Positions 48,140 to 58,352 are shown, counted from the first letter of the stretch. The stretch: 64,000 nucleotides of DNA from Arcanobacterium pinnipediorum (GCF_023973165.1 NZ_CP099547.1:372001-436000), one strand, 5' to 3'. Numbers and translations: made by a program. The notes: generated from the letters alone by a model not told the origin.

Positions 48140-48956
48140 CAGGTCGGTTCTGTTAAGCGCTCGAGCCAGACGTGATAGTGATCTTGTGAGGATTATGCGT
48201 GGATATTCATGCCTCGAATTATGGTGTGTATGGGGTGCGTAAGATGTGGCGTGCTTTAGGGCGTGCCTGGATCATGATTGGGTGTGAACAAACAGCTAGG
48301 TTTATGTGTTTAGCCGGGTTGTTAGGCAAAGGTAAAGGCCGATCCTCGGTGGTGAGTTGACTAAGAAGATGTGAAGATACTCGTCTTGATTTAGTTAATC
48401 GTCATTTCTGTGCCGTTAAACCCGGCTAGTTATGGGTGGGGCGATATTACGTATGGTCGAACACGTCAGGGGTTTGTGTATGCGGCTTTTGTTGTGGATG
48501 TTTTCAGCCCTAAGATCGTGGGGTGGGCGTTGTCGGATTCTATGCGAACCCAGGCTTTACCACTACAGGCGTTAAACCAAGTAATTGCTTGTGCGAAGGA
48601 GGTCAGCGGGCTAGTAGATCATAGTGATCATGGTTCCTAGTACGCTTCGATTGTATATAACGAGCACCTAGCACAGGGGAGGGATTATTCCCTCAACCGG
48701 TAGCGTGGGTGATAGCTACGATAATGCTTTAGCTGAGAATGTCAATGGTTGTTATAAAAACGAGCTTATTCATCCTCGTACATGGCAAGACGTACTCGAA
48801 GTGGAAATCGCTACTTTTGAATGGGTAAGTTGGTGGAATAAGACACGGCTACATCAAGCACTCGACTACCGCACACCACTCGAAGTTGAAAACGACTACT
48901 GGCACACCGTTAACACAACACAGAAAATACAAACACCAACCAGGGCAAAAGCCTAG
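48140..48956 (+). pseudogene. IS3-family transposase OrfB remnant
   Basis: Plus-strand pieces ARARRDSDLVRIMR, then ASNYGVYGVRKMWRALGRA, then WGDITYGRTRQGFVYAAFVV, FSPKIVGWALSDSMRTQ, LVDHSDHGS, then VGDSYDNALAENVNGCYKNE and WWNKTRLHQALDYRTP are IS3-group integrase-core motifs in order. Frameshifts and in-frame stops separate them (for example at 48357-48420 and 48640-48700). It meets a second IS3 remnant on the opposite strand at about 48.96 kb. Confidence 0.85.
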
Positions 48957-49635
48957 GAAGAAAACCCGGTACACTTCACAGGGATTGCAGCAACTGAAGC
49001 ATCACCAACTTTTTTACTAGGTACACACTTCCTCGGGGAAATACCCTCAATGCCCATCAACTTCATGCGTTTGGCCACGGTCTTTTTGTCAATACTCACA
49101 CCACCAGCATGAAGATCAGCAGTAATACGTGGTGTGCCATAGACCTTGTCTGACCGTTCCCACATGCGATAAATTTTTTCATCTAGTTGCTGGTAGTAGC
49201 TGGTTTTCTCATCATCTCCAATTGAGATAGCGGCCTGCTTTTTAGCCCATGCATAAAAGTATGAACGCGAAACTTTAAGCAAACGGACCATGCGGGTAAT
49301 AAAGTAGTTAGCCTTCTCGCGCTGCATTAGTTCGTATTTCTCTTCTCGTGTTGCTTCGCAGCGAAGAAGGCGCTGGCTTTTGACAGGAACTCATTATCAA
49401 GCTTGATCGAGGCCAGTTCCTTTTTCAACCGTGAGTTTTCGGCCTCTAATTCGGCACATGTCCGTTCCCCGGAACTGTTATTGTGCTCTCGTTCTTGTTT
49501 AACCCAGCGACCAAGCAAAGCCTGACCAACACCAATCTCGCGCGATACCTCTGCAATAGTCCTCCCAGTCTCAGTAACAAGGCCAGCAGCCTCAACGCGA
49601 TATTCCTACGTGTATCTTTTCCTCTGACGACTCAT
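48953..49635 (-). pseudogene. IS3-family element, OrfA plus truncated OrfB
   Basis: OrfA (49635 to 49327) starts MSRQRKRYT, then a TAG stop at codon 10, and continues EAAGLVTETGRTIAEVSREI with the leucine-zipper region AELEAENSRLKKELASIKLD. OrfB (49327 to 48953) begins MQREKANYFITRMVRLLKVS and includes the HTH_21-type SDKVYGTPRITADLHAGGVS, then breaks off at the junction with the plus-strand remnant, losing the DDE core. The outer end probably lies near 49.68 kb. From there to 50.05 kb I see no gene. Confidence 0.8.
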
Positions 49636-49994
49636 AACAAACATCTTTCCGTACGAACACCCAGTCCGCACTAATTAGGCATCCGGTATTCAAGGGTAAC
49701 CCCATCATTCTTTGAGCGGTGTGGTGATCGTTTAGGTTTAAGTTTATTGTGCGGAGACAAACGTTGAACACTGTCGTCGAAAACGCTACATCGTGCAGTA
49801 TTACCGGACCAACGGGACATGAGACGCACCGAATAGTATGTAAAAAATAGATTTAAAAATGATCGCATTTATTCTTCTGCCACAGGGTGTGTGAGCGATT
49901 TGAAACATTCCTTAATTCTCGTAACTTAAATTTCCGTTTAGTAAACTGCACGAACCAGCACATGGTACTAATCAATTTTGTATTATGAAAGTAG

Positions 49995-50020
49995 TTATCA
50001 CGACGAAGAGGTCGTGATAA
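49995..50020 (+). promoter_or_regulatory. Stem-loop upstream of the secreted protein gene
   Basis: A perfect 10-bp inverted repeat TTATCACGAC / GTCGTGATAA with a 6-base centre, 35 bases before the start codon at 50056. It could be a regulator site or a 5' mRNA hairpin. Confidence 0.5.
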
Positions 50021-50055
50021 TCGCAAACCTCATGCACTGACACGAAAGGTCTAAC

Positions 50056-50619
50056 ATGAAAAACACAGTGAAGAACATGTTGATTGCATCCATCACTTGT
50101 GTGGTGGTCAGTTTGTCCATGATGACATCGGCCGTGGCAGAAGACAATTTCAAAGAAGGAACCACTATTTACGGGGGGTCGGTTCAGAACAATGATCCCT
50201 CTCTCCCAAATTTTGTTCCAAGCCTAGGAGATAATAATTACGAACTTGTTCCTACGCGAAGAGATATCATAATGCCACTCTCAGCGTCGGGATCGCAACC
50301 AATCGGAGGTTTTACCGTTAAAGACATCCGAATTCCGTCAATGATGCTTGATCACGTAATCAACGGAAGCGGTTTGACAATTAACTCTGAAGTGGCCGAA
50401 GCAGAAGGATTAAACCTCTGTAATTATCGTATCGACTTTCAGAATCGCTACGGGAATACGATCTACCGTACAGATGTCGGAAATACCTACTGGGGGTGCA
50501 AACTTTTGACAACAGGTCCCATCTACTCTCGTTTCAAATCCGTTAATAGAGGTGTGCAATGTGCCAGAGTGTTTGTAAATGGACAGTATGCTGGAGAACA
50601 ATGTCATAACATCTACTAA
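50056..50619 (+). CDS. Secreted four-cysteine protein of unknown function
   Basis: A 187-residue protein with a Sec signal peptide (basic MKNTVKNM, hydrophobic IASITCVVVSLSMM, cleavage after AVA at about residue 28). The mature part of about 160 residues has four cysteines (NLCNYR, YWGCKLL, GVQCARV and EQCHNIY), fit for two disulfides after export. Downstream and apparently co-transcribed is a small membrane protein (23-base gap). No family recognised. A secreted toxin/bacteriocin-like protein with a membrane immunity partner is one reading. A surface adhesin or inhibitor is another. Confidence 0.7.
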   Translation: MKNTVKNMLIASITCVVVSLSMMTSAVAEDNFKEGTTIYGGSVQNNDPSLPNFVPSLGDNNYELVPTRRDIIMPLSASGSQPIGGFTVKDIRIPSMMLDHVINGSGLTINSEVAEAEGLNLCNYRIDFQNRYGNTIYRTDVGNTYWGCKLLTTGPIYSRFKSVNRGVQCARVFVNGQYAGEQCHNIY

Positions 50620-50642
50620 ACCGACGAGAGAATGAGATTGCA

Positions 50643-50909
50643 ATGAAGTTAAAAAAAGTCTTCTTGGTTTTAGGGATTATCTGTGTGTTGGTCGGGTTTC
50701 TATTGACTATTGCATCGCTGAATAGTTCATACACTCTCAATATTCTTTTGGACGATATTAGTTCGGGACACCATGCCGCAGATTCAGATTTCTCTGTTGC
50801 TGCGCTGCAAAAAGTTGCGTCATTTACAAAATATCTCTCTTATGGCGTTTTTTCTGAAATTCTTGGAATACTTTTTGTAATCGTAGGCTGGGATTCGCGA
50901 AGACCATGA
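50643..50909 (+). CDS. Small membrane protein paired with the secreted protein
   Basis: Eighty-eight residues: membrane helix (VFLVLGIICVLVGFLLTIA), an extracytoplasmic loop of about 45 residues (SSGHHAADSDFSVAAL), and a second helix (YGVFSEILGILFVIVGW). It follows the secreted protein gene and precedes a strong terminator, so the two form a unit. Size and topology fit an immunity or accessory protein, but the sequence shows no family signature. Confidence 0.65.
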   Translation: MKLKKVFLVLGIICVLVGFLLTIASLNSSYTLNILLDDISSGHHAADSDFSVAALQKVASFTKYLSYGVFSEILGILFVIVGWDSRRP

Positions 50910-50926
50910 TACACATATGAAGAATA

Positions 50927-50969
50927 TTGGTGGTGGATACTCAAACCGAGTATCCACCACCAATTACAT
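50927..50969 (+). terminator. Terminator after the secreted/membrane protein pair
   Basis: A perfect 16-bp stem (50927-50942 with 50948-50963) with a 5-base loop and a short T-rich tail, 18 bases after the stop of the small membrane protein. From here to about 51.13 kb I see no gene, only a run of nine G around 51.09 kb. Confidence 0.8.
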
Positions 50970-51129
50970 TAAAGAGTGAAACATGCAGTTTTGTGAGCCA
51001 TCAAGGAAATTGTTCCAGTGAAGATAGGAGCGTTCTAGATTTTTCGATCCAGGTGACTTGAGTGTTGTCTATTGATATCCTGCCTTCGGGGGGGGGAGAA
51101 TGGATGAATGGTGATGTGGGCTTATATTA

Positions 51130-52051
51130 GGCCCACTTCAGAACACATTGTTCGTAAGTTGAAAAAGGCTCGCGAACTTAAGGAAGGCGGGGCGAGAACT
51201 CGCATCTGAAGCTTTTGTTGGGCCGGGTTGAGTTGAAAAAGTAGCGCGGAAGAAACTATGGGGTGGGAAATTCTAGGCCCAGCTCGCCGTCATGATGGGA
51301 ATGGTATCTAGTTGCGCTGGCTACTTCCAAAGACTTCCCTGGCACATTGTTAGGCTCTCACACAGTGCTTAGCGGCATGCAAAATGCTACGATAGCAAAT
51401 CTGTTAAGTGTCCTCCCTTGTGCTAGTGGATGCACGCATTTGCTAAGGACCACCGCCGGTGGGGACACCAGCGATGCTTGAATCAAGGCGCTAGTAGAAG
51501 GATATGGAGTATGTCGGGAAGCCTTCTGCAGAATCTGGTGTGAGGAAGGTCTGCGTGTGCTATCCAGGAAGACGCGTAAGCGTTTAACTGGTGAAGAACA
51601 CCGTAAGGTTGCCCCTGGTCTATACCCTAAAGATGTGTGGTCTTTGGATTTCCACTGTGATTCAGGCCCGGCACGGGAAGATGGTCAGCATATGTACTAT
51701 CATCGATGAGTTCATTTAAGAACATGGTGATAAACCACGGATGATCCGGATGGATAACGGACCTGAAATTCATCTCCCGTGCTCTGGAAAGTTGGGTTAG
51801 TGAGGATCAAACGCTTCAGACAGTATTCCACCGGGCCAGTCATAGTATAACGGGTTTGTTGAATCGTTCCTCAATCGAATGCGTGAGGAATTGCTCGAGG
51901 GTAACTTCATCGAGAATCCTTCTCACGCCCGCGTGCTCATCGGACACTGGTCACAGCTCTACGATAACTTCCCTACGCACTCCTCGCTGAGTTACCTTAG
52001 CCCACGACAATACGCGCAACGATGGAGAAAAGGAAACACGGTCAACACTTA
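51130..52051 (+). pseudogene. IS3-family (IS407-like) element remnant
   Basis: Starts with an OrfA-like EHIVRKLKKARELKEGG, then degraded sequence. The OrfB part includes EEGLRVLSRKTRKRLTGEEH, YPKDVWSLDFHCDSGPARED, then PRMIRMDNGPE, and GFVESFLNRMREELLEGNF followed by QLYDNFPTHSSLSYLSPRQY. These are integrase-core motifs of the IS407 type with stops and a deletion between them. Nonfunctional. Confidence 0.75.
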
Positions 52052-52104
52052 AGCCGAGTGGCCCTAAAAACTAGGCCAGTCCAATCACACTCGCACACAA
52101 GTAT

Positions 52105-52176
52105 CTAGCAGTCCTCTTCACCATGATCCGAGACGAGACTTTCTACGAAACCAGGCCCGTCAAACTAGCCGTCTAG
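52105..52176 (+). pseudogene. IS110-family transposase C-terminal scrap
   Basis: Plus strand LAVLFTMIRDETFYETRPVK, then LAV and a stop. This looks like the tail of an IS110-type transposase (AMLRDGTFYEP-like). It cannot be the missing end of the minus-strand remnant at 44.2 kb without rearrangement. Short, so moderate to low confidence. Confidence 0.45.
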
Positions 52177-52339
52177 ACTAAACAAAAGAAAAATAGGAGC
52201 CCCATTCACAGTTTTGTGCGGGCGGTTTTTACTAATTTGTGTTCTAGGAAAGAAGTTTTATGTCCAACTGTGGGACGGGCAGTCCTAAATGTCCCGCCGC
52301 TCCTTTATAGTGGAAGCAACACCGGTTAGGAGACTATCA

Positions 52340-52741
52340 ATGAGAATCAAGGTCGTTAAGAAGTCGCTGGGGAAGACGCGTCCCCTCAGCGAGATTCCGT
52401 ACTATCTACAGTCTGAGGTGAACACCCTGCATGATTTGATTGCCGCCCTGGTTGAGATTGAGGTGGCAGCTTTCTTGCAAAAACCCGAGACTGTAGCGCT
52501 GACTCAGCCGGAGCTGGCAGGGATGCTAGAGACCGGCAAAGTCTGGTTCGGGGATCATGAAAACGAGGGGGAGGTCGTGTTATCTGATGCCATAGACACT
52601 GCTCTGCAGGCAGTGGAGGATGGACTGGTAAAGATCTTCCTCAACGATGCGGAGATTATTGGTTTAGATAGCAAGATTTCCCTAGCAGAAGATGACCGTC
52701 TAGTGCTCTTAAAACTCACCTTTTTGACTGGCCGATACTAA
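52340..52741 (+). CDS. Small protein partner of the DUF4132 protein
   Basis: A 133-residue soluble, acidic protein (RIKVVKKSLGKTRPLSEIPY, then SEVNTLHDLIAALVEIEVAA). ATG 52340 has TAGGAG upstream. The open frame to 52289 adds a non-homologous stretch and is not used. It lies 40 bases before the giant DUF4132 gene and is probably co-transcribed. No known motif seen. The LVKIFLNDAEIIGLDSKISL segment suggests a compact alpha/beta fold. Confidence 0.7.
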   Translation: MRIKVVKKSLGKTRPLSEIPYYLQSEVNTLHDLIAALVEIEVAAFLQKPETVALTQPELAGMLETGKVWFGDHENEGEVVLSDAIDTALQAVEDGLVKIFLNDAEIIGLDSKISLAEDDRLVLLKLTFLTGRY

Positions 52742-52781
52742 ACCCATGCTGCACTGTCCAGCATTATTTTGAAGGAGCAAC

Positions 52782-55700
52782 ATGGCTACCGAATACAACT
52801 ACTTTACTACTAAACCTGAGTGGGTGCGGGATCTATTCAACCGCGTCGGCTTAGGAGAAAACGACTCTCTTAAAGAGGCATGGCGTGACCTGTGCGCACT
52901 GGGTGAGCTGCGCGCCAGTTTACCGGAGTCGCAGCAGCAACTGATTTACGGCAAAACACCTGCAACAGCCCAAACAACGAACCTTGAAGAGCTCATTCTC
53001 TCCTTTGACGGTGATGTTGAAGAAGCTCTGCTAGAAGTTGAAGATTCTGTCTCTGATCTTTCAGATTATGACTCCGTAGAAGAGAGAATGATGATTGCGG
53101 GCCGGTATCGTGACACTAACCCGCGCACCCCTGAGGAATTGCTTGCCCTGCCTGCATTCGACCTCCTGTACCAGCAATTAAATGATGACTACCGGGATGC
53201 CTACTATCGTTACTTAGCGCTGGCACCGGAACTAGCAACTCACTTGAACACCTATCAGCGCCGCTCCTACCATTCTGATTTTCCGTACCAGCAGATTGAG
53301 TTGAGATATCGGATTTTGGAGCACTTCAGCGTCTATCAACACTTGGGGTTGAACCTGACTGAGTTGTTCTTCTCGCCAGAAGACCCCATCACTGCGAACG
53401 CTTGGATGTTTGAGCAGGCAGGACTGTATTTGGCTGCTATCTTGGCACCAAATCTGAACTTGTCGGGCCTCGATAACGCAGTTTCACGTGACAGGGAAGG
53501 TATTCTGGACCGGATTGAGCAGGGCATTTTTGAGGCCGAGGGGGTTTCCCAGCTCTCCAACATTTTGCTTCAGGCCCTGATAATGTCGGGGCACCCCAGA
53601 GCTATTGCCCTAGTTGAGAAGCTGTTGCGGGCCGCGAAACTGTCTGAAGGCCTCCGTCAGAGTATTATTGAAGTGATTGATTTTGGCTCTTTGGATACTT
53701 TTAAATATTTCCTACAGATTATTCAAGATGAGAATCTGCTCCGGTTTTCTTCGGTAAAACGGGCTTTCCTTACTTTTGGGGGCCTGACTGATGGATTGTC
53801 CGATAAAACCATTCCGTTGGTGGGCCAATGGCTGCTTGAGGGCTTGTTAGAGGAAAAGGCTGAAGAATATTTACTGGAAAAGAACTATGTGAAGTTCTAT
53901 CTCGGCCTGTATTTGAAAGCCTGCCATAGCGTTGAAGATGCCCTATCTGTGATTGTTGAACGATTCGGAGCATGGGATCAACATCAACAAATTGCCGCTT
54001 TGCATTTCGTTGGGCAAGCAAAACTCACCATACCGGGCTCTGTCCCGACCCTTTTGATGCAAACTATCAATCAGATTCCAGAAGAAACCAAAGCTGGACA
54101 AGAAAAAGCCAGAAATTTAGCGGCAGCTCTGCTAACTAATATTCCCGAGCTCAGCTTCGGTTCCCTCCCTGAAAAACGTGACTTCTTGGCTGGAATCCTA
54201 CCTTTATTCGCTAAGGTAAAGACCTCTGCCCGGTACCACAACATCTACGGTGAAGGAGATGCCCCCTTCAGTTCCTACTATGTGAACCTGCACTACCGGT
54301 CTGTGGTCCTTCCGTTAGTCGATGAGGTTGAAGACTTTTACGAGGAAGCCTACGCGGTCTTTCCTAAGTACTGGACCTCTTGGGGCGACCACAGCGCGAT
54401 GATTCCGAGGATGAAAGTACCGGCGGTCCATAAGGCTGTGGTCGCCGCAATCGGTACCGGTATTAGCGATACCGCGTTCGACATCATCAAAGCCGCAAAG
54501 CTAGAGCTAACCCATGAAGACTTCCTCACCGTAGGTGATCTGCTGAGATTAAAGAGCTCCACGGTTCGTAACAACGTGGCACAGCTACTCAAGGAAGCAC
54601 CCGCTGAAACTATTCTTGAGGTAGCCCATGCTGCACTGTCTACCCGCAATAAGAACAAGCGTAACGGTGCTATTGGCATCCTGACCGACAACTATGAGGT
54701 AGTTAAAAACCTGCCCCAGTACGCTCAAGTGCAAGAGCTTATTCGCGGCATCGAGTTTGAAACCTCGCTACAAGATCAGGTGGCGGTCCTCCTCGGCGAA
54801 GAAAAGCCCGCACATGAGGAACGAGAGCTTTTCTTCACCCCGGTTGCTGAGATTCCCCGCCCAGAACTTAACTGGGATCCGCAAGCGGTAGATACCTACC
54901 TGAACCCTGATCTCAACAAACTAACCAAGTTCATGAATGACTGTGCGGAAGCCTTCGCCGCCCATCATGGGGAAACTGTGGTCCGCACCGGATATGATGG
55001 GGCTAAATATGAGGCTCGCGCCGGATACGACTTCTTTTACATGACTGACGTTGTGAGCCAGTATCGGGAAACAACACCATACGATGGTTACACGTTCTAC
55101 GAAGACTTCCTCCCTTTCACCACACAACTTTCCGACCTAGAGTGCCTACTCTGGCGACACTATTTGACGGCCGTCACTCAGTATGAGGATTACGGGCGAA
55201 GTTACCGTGATGAGATTACAGATTGGGCGATTAAGCATCAGTATCTTCCGGACCTCTCCAGCATGTTTAAAGAGTGGGCATCTTCAAAGGTAAACAAGAC
55301 CGATCGCGAGTATGTTATCTCTAACGCGCGAGCTGCCCTGAATATGGAACTGGCCCGCCGCGAACACAAGAAAGTCAACGATTCTTGTCAAGATTTCTTC
55401 GCCCAAGTACTGGCATATCAGGTAGCGAAAGAAAGAGAACGCATCCAGGCAGGAGAAATGATTCCGCTAGATGACATGCCTGAAGAGGCCAAACCAGAGA
55501 CAGTCAGCCTTTTCGACTACGAACGCTACGTGTCCATACAGGCCTTCGATACGCAAACCACGTGGGCTAATCCGGAACAAATGCTGGCAATAGTCCTCAA
55601 CCTAGTTTCGATTTCCAAACAGCACAACTACACGTTCCCAATTGAAGTGCTCTTCAAACTGGAAGATCTGGGACTAATCGGGCTGGATTTGATTTACACG

Positions 55701-57977
55701 CTGATGCTAGACCCCGATCCGTACCCCATTGTCCGCAGCTATCGGCGCTCCTCCGTGGAATATGACTCCCATTTGAACACCTTGCTATTTCAGGTTTCCA
55801 CTAATGTGAGTCGGGCGGTCAATCATAGTACGAACGTAACCTATCAAGAGCCCGCCTATCTGGAAAAGCAGAAAGAAGTTTACCGGGCGATGGTTTCCTA
55901 TTTGGTGGAGTTTGAGATTGCCCGCACCGACTCTGACACCCCTTATTCTGAAGCAATCTCTAGAGTGTTTGCTTTCTATGGCGCGGAAGTCTTCTTGAAG
56001 ACCCTCTCCAAAATGGACAAGCTAACTTTCGTGCGCGGCTACTCTTGGGGGCATGAAGGCAAAAAAGAAATGTTCTCCAAGATTATTGCCCGAACCTTGC
56101 CTGAAGAAGACCTCACCCAAGAACGTTTCAACGAACTCGTAAAGCAGTATCAGATTGATAACCAGCGCCTGCTAGAGGCCTGCGTTTACAATCTGCGTTT
56201 CATCGAATACGCGGAAAACTATCTGAAGATTCCGGGGCTAGTGAAAGCCGCCTACTTCTTCAAAACTCATTTGAATGACAGTCTCAGCGACCAGCAAAAA
56301 CTGATTGTGCGTCGCTACACTGACATCGCTTTTACTGATTTTGAGAACGGGCAAATGGACCTGAACTGGTTCAAAGAAAGTTACCAAGAGCTAGGAGAAA
56401 ACAACTTCCAAGCACTCTACGACGCCGCCAAGTACATTACGGATGGCGGCAAACACAAGCGCGCCCAATACTTCGCCGACGCAGTCCGCGGCAAACTCAA
56501 ATTCAAAGAAGTTGAATCACGGATCTCCGATAAACGAAATCAGGAGATGGTGCTGGCATACGGCCTCATCCCCCTCGGCAAAGGTAAATCTCGAGACCGC
56601 GAAAAGGATCTTTTGCACCGTTACCAGAAACTCCAATCCTTCCTCGCTGAATCGAAGAAGTTCGGTTCCCAACGGCGCGCATCGGAAGCCCTCAAAGTTT
56701 CCATCGCGATGAACAACCTAGCCAGAAATGTGGGTATGTCCATTAACCGTTTCACCTGGAGCATGGAAGCGAAACTATCGCAGAGCCAAGCGGAATTCTT
56801 CAGCCCGCATCAAGTTGACGATTATTTCATCCATATTGACCTGACTAGGCCTGAGAAGCCGCAAATCATCGTCTCAAAAGATGATAAGCAACTCAAGAGC
56901 GTGCCCGGCAAGATCAGCAAGAATGCCTACGTGAAAGAGCTAAAAGCGGTTACGGCTGCACTCAAAGCCCAGTATCGGCGGGCCCGCACCATGCTCGAAG
57001 AAGCCATGTGCACACGGGAAACCTTCACTCCGTCAGCGCTTGCTGAACTGGACACAGTCCCGGTCGTCTCAGCTCTCATGCGTGACCTTTTGTTCATCCA
57101 TGAAGGAAAGGTCGGATTCTTCCGTAACGGAAAACTTGAGGGGATTAAGGCAGAGATAGAGCTGGCCGAGGACGCACAGCTCCGCATCGCCCATCCCGTT
57201 GATCTGCTTAAACACGACTGGGTGGCCTGGCAGAACCTGCTACTGGAACGTGAAATTATTCAGCCCTTCAAGCAGGTCTTCCGCGAGCTCTACACCATGA
57301 CCGCGGAAGAACGCAAACAAGATGGATACACGCAACGCTTCGCCGGCTACCAGGTTGCTGTCAACCAGACCCTAGGCTTACTGAACTCTCGCGGATGGAT
57401 GCTAAATGGCGAGGAAGGCTTCGAGAAAGTCCACCATCATAGCGATCTGCGGATTGAACTGTACTCCTACGCTGACTGGTATACCGCCGGTGACGTGGAA
57501 GCTCCCAGTTTCGAAAAAGTTGTCTTCTTGGACAACAAGACCGGTAAAACCTATAACATGGCTGAGCTGGATCCCATCATTTTCAGCGAAACCATGCGAG
57601 ACCTTGACTTGGTTGTATCGGTTGCTCACGTGGGCGGAGTTGATCCTGAGCTCAATCACACCACGATTGAACTACGCACCCGCATCCTCGAACACAATCT
57701 GGGCCTGTTCGGAGTTAGCAACTACCAGATTGAGGGCTCCCACATCACCATTAAAGGCCTGTTGCATGAATACTCCATGCACTTAGGCTCCGGCGTGATT
57801 CATGTGGCCGGCAGAGGAATGCTACCGGTATTCCCCGTCCATTCACAGCAGCGCGGACGCATCTTCCTTCCCTTCGTGGACAGTGACCCGAAGACCGCCG
57901 AAATTGTCAGCAAGGCTCTCATGTTGGCGAACGACAAGAAGATTAAAGACCCCGCTATCTTGTCGCACCTGCGCTGA
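52782..57977 (+). CDS. Giant DUF4132-domain protein (MolR/YehI type), 1731 aa
   Basis: A 1731-residue cytoplasmic protein without signal or membrane segments. The first 1200 residues are mostly helical, repeat-like (HEAT-style) sequence. A DUF4132-like block follows around residue 1285-1480 (FGSQRRASEALKVSIAMNNL). The C-terminus (VVSVAHVGGVDPELNHTTIE, then SGVIHVAGRGMLPVFPVHSQ, RGRIFLPFVDSDPKTAEIVS) matches the conserved tail of this family. Related E. coli YehI/MolR has no firmly proven biochemical role. AAGGAG precedes ATG 52782. It sits in an IS-rich region, which suggests transfer, and ends at a strong hairpin. Confidence 0.85.
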   Translation: MATEYNYFTTKPEWVRDLFNRVGLGENDSLKEAWRDLCALGELRASLPESQQQLIYGKTPATAQTTNLEELILSFDGDVEEALLEVEDSVSDLSDYDSVEERMMIAGRYRDTNPRTPEELLALPAFDLLYQQLNDDYRDAYYRYLALAPELATHLNTYQRRSYHSDFPYQQIELRYRILEHFSVYQHLGLNLTELFFSPEDPITANAWMFEQAGLYLAAILAPNLNLSGLDNAVSRDREGILDRIEQGIFEAEGVSQLSNILLQALIMSGHPRAIALVEKLLRAAKLSEGLRQSIIEVIDFGSLDTFKYFLQIIQDENLLRFSSVKRAFLTFGGLTDGLSDKTIPLVGQWLLEGLLEEKAEEYLLEKNYVKFYLGLYLKACHSVEDALSVIVERFGAWDQHQQIAALHFVGQAKLTIPGSVPTLLMQTINQIPEETKAGQEKARNLAAALLTNIPELSFGSLPEKRDFLAGILPLFAKVKTSARYHNIYGEGDAPFSSYYVNLHYRSVVLPLVDEVEDFYEEAYAVFPKYWTSWGDHSAMIPRMKVPAVHKAVVAAIGTGISDTAFDIIKAAKLELTHEDFLTVGDLLRLKSSTVRNNVAQLLKEAPAETILEVAHAALSTRNKNKRNGAIGILTDNYEVVKNLPQYAQVQELIRGIEFETSLQDQVAVLLGEEKPAHEERELFFTPVAEIPRPELNWDPQAVDTYLNPDLNKLTKFMNDCAEAFAAHHGETVVRTGYDGAKYEARAGYDFFYMTDVVSQYRETTPYDGYTFYEDFLPFTTQLSDLECLLWRHYLTAVTQYEDYGRSYRDEITDWAIKHQYLPDLSSMFKEWASSKVNKTDREYVISNARAALNMELARREHKKVNDSCQDFFAQVLAYQVAKERERIQAGEMIPLDDMPEEAKPETVSLFDYERYVSIQAFDTQTTWANPEQMLAIVLNLVSISKQHNYTFPIEVLFKLEDLGLIGLDLIYTLMLDPDPYPIVRSYRRSSVEYDSHLNTLLFQVSTNVSRAVNHSTNVTYQEPAYLEKQKEVYRAMVSYLVEFEIARTDSDTPYSEAISRVFAFYGAEVFLKTLSKMDKLTFVRGYSWGHEGKKEMFSKIIARTLPEEDLTQERFNELVKQYQIDNQRLLEACVYNLRFIEYAENYLKIPGLVKAAYFFKTHLNDSLSDQQKLIVRRYTDIAFTDFENGQMDLNWFKESYQELGENNFQALYDAAKYITDGGKHKRAQYFADAVRGKLKFKEVESRISDKRNQEMVLAYGLIPLGKGKSRDREKDLLHRYQKLQSFLAESKKFGSQRRASEALKVSIAMNNLARNVGMSINRFTWSMEAKLSQSQAEFFSPHQVDDYFIHIDLTRPEKPQIIVSKDDKQLKSVPGKISKNAYVKELKAVTAALKAQYRRARTMLEEAMCTRETFTPSALAELDTVPVVSALMRDLLFIHEGKVGFFRNGKLEGIKAEIELAEDAQLRIAHPVDLLKHDWVAWQNLLLEREIIQPFKQVFRELYTMTAEERKQDGYTQRFAGYQVAVNQTLGLLNSRGWMLNGEEGFEKVHHHSDLRIELYSYADWYTAGDVEAPSFEKVVFLDNKTGKTYNMAELDPIIFSETMRDLDLVVSVAHVGGVDPELNHTTIELRTRILEHNLGLFGVSNYQIEGSHITIKGLLHEYSMHLGSGVIHVAGRGMLPVFPVHSQQRGRIFLPFVDSDPKTAEIVSKALMLANDKKIKDPAILSHLR

Positions 57978-57983
57978 AACAGA

Positions 57984-58037
57984 ACCGGCCGCGAAGGACT
58001 CCACCAGTTCGAATGACGGGTGTCCTTCGCGGCCGGT
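57984..58037 (+). terminator. Long hairpin after the DUF4132 gene
   Basis: A perfect 16-bp GC-rich stem (57984-57999 with 58022-58037) around a 22-base loop, seven bases after the stop codon. No T-run follows, so termination or mRNA-end protection are both possible. 58038-58309 shows no gene. Confidence 0.65.
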
Positions 58038-58309
58038 ATGCTACTAACTATTAGCGGCGGGATCTACTACTGGCACCTCGGCTAGTAGCCGAAAGCTCAA
58101 CATCTGCTACACCCGCAAACAATAGGAACATAATCTTGGAGTTGACGCTTTTCTTAATAGTATTCGATGAACGTGCTACAGATACTGAGCTGGGCGACCT
58201 CGTTATTCTTCCCGTTGTATGGTGAAGCTAATGGTGTGCACTAGTTAATCGCTAGTAGAGTGCAACACGGCTTAGTGCGAACAATGCTCGGTTTAGCTCT
58301 CCACACTTC

Positions 58310-58329
58310 CGCCAAGCAATACTGCGACT
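58310..58329. repeat. 20-bp direct repeat, copy 1 (scrap of glgX 3' end)
   Basis: CGCCAAGCAATACTGCGACT, identical to 59712-59731, which encodes part of the GlgX C-terminus (VAVLLG on the minus strand). The two copies bracket the small peptide gene and the MFS pseudogene. Confidence 0.85.
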
Positions 58330-58352
58330 ATGGATAAGGCTAGAGCATCTGT

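Noticed and set aside
49671..49868. 65-codon minus-strand open frame after the IS3 relic
   Set aside because: Basic, low-similarity sequence without ribosome-binding site. It overlaps the probable IS end and looks like chance.
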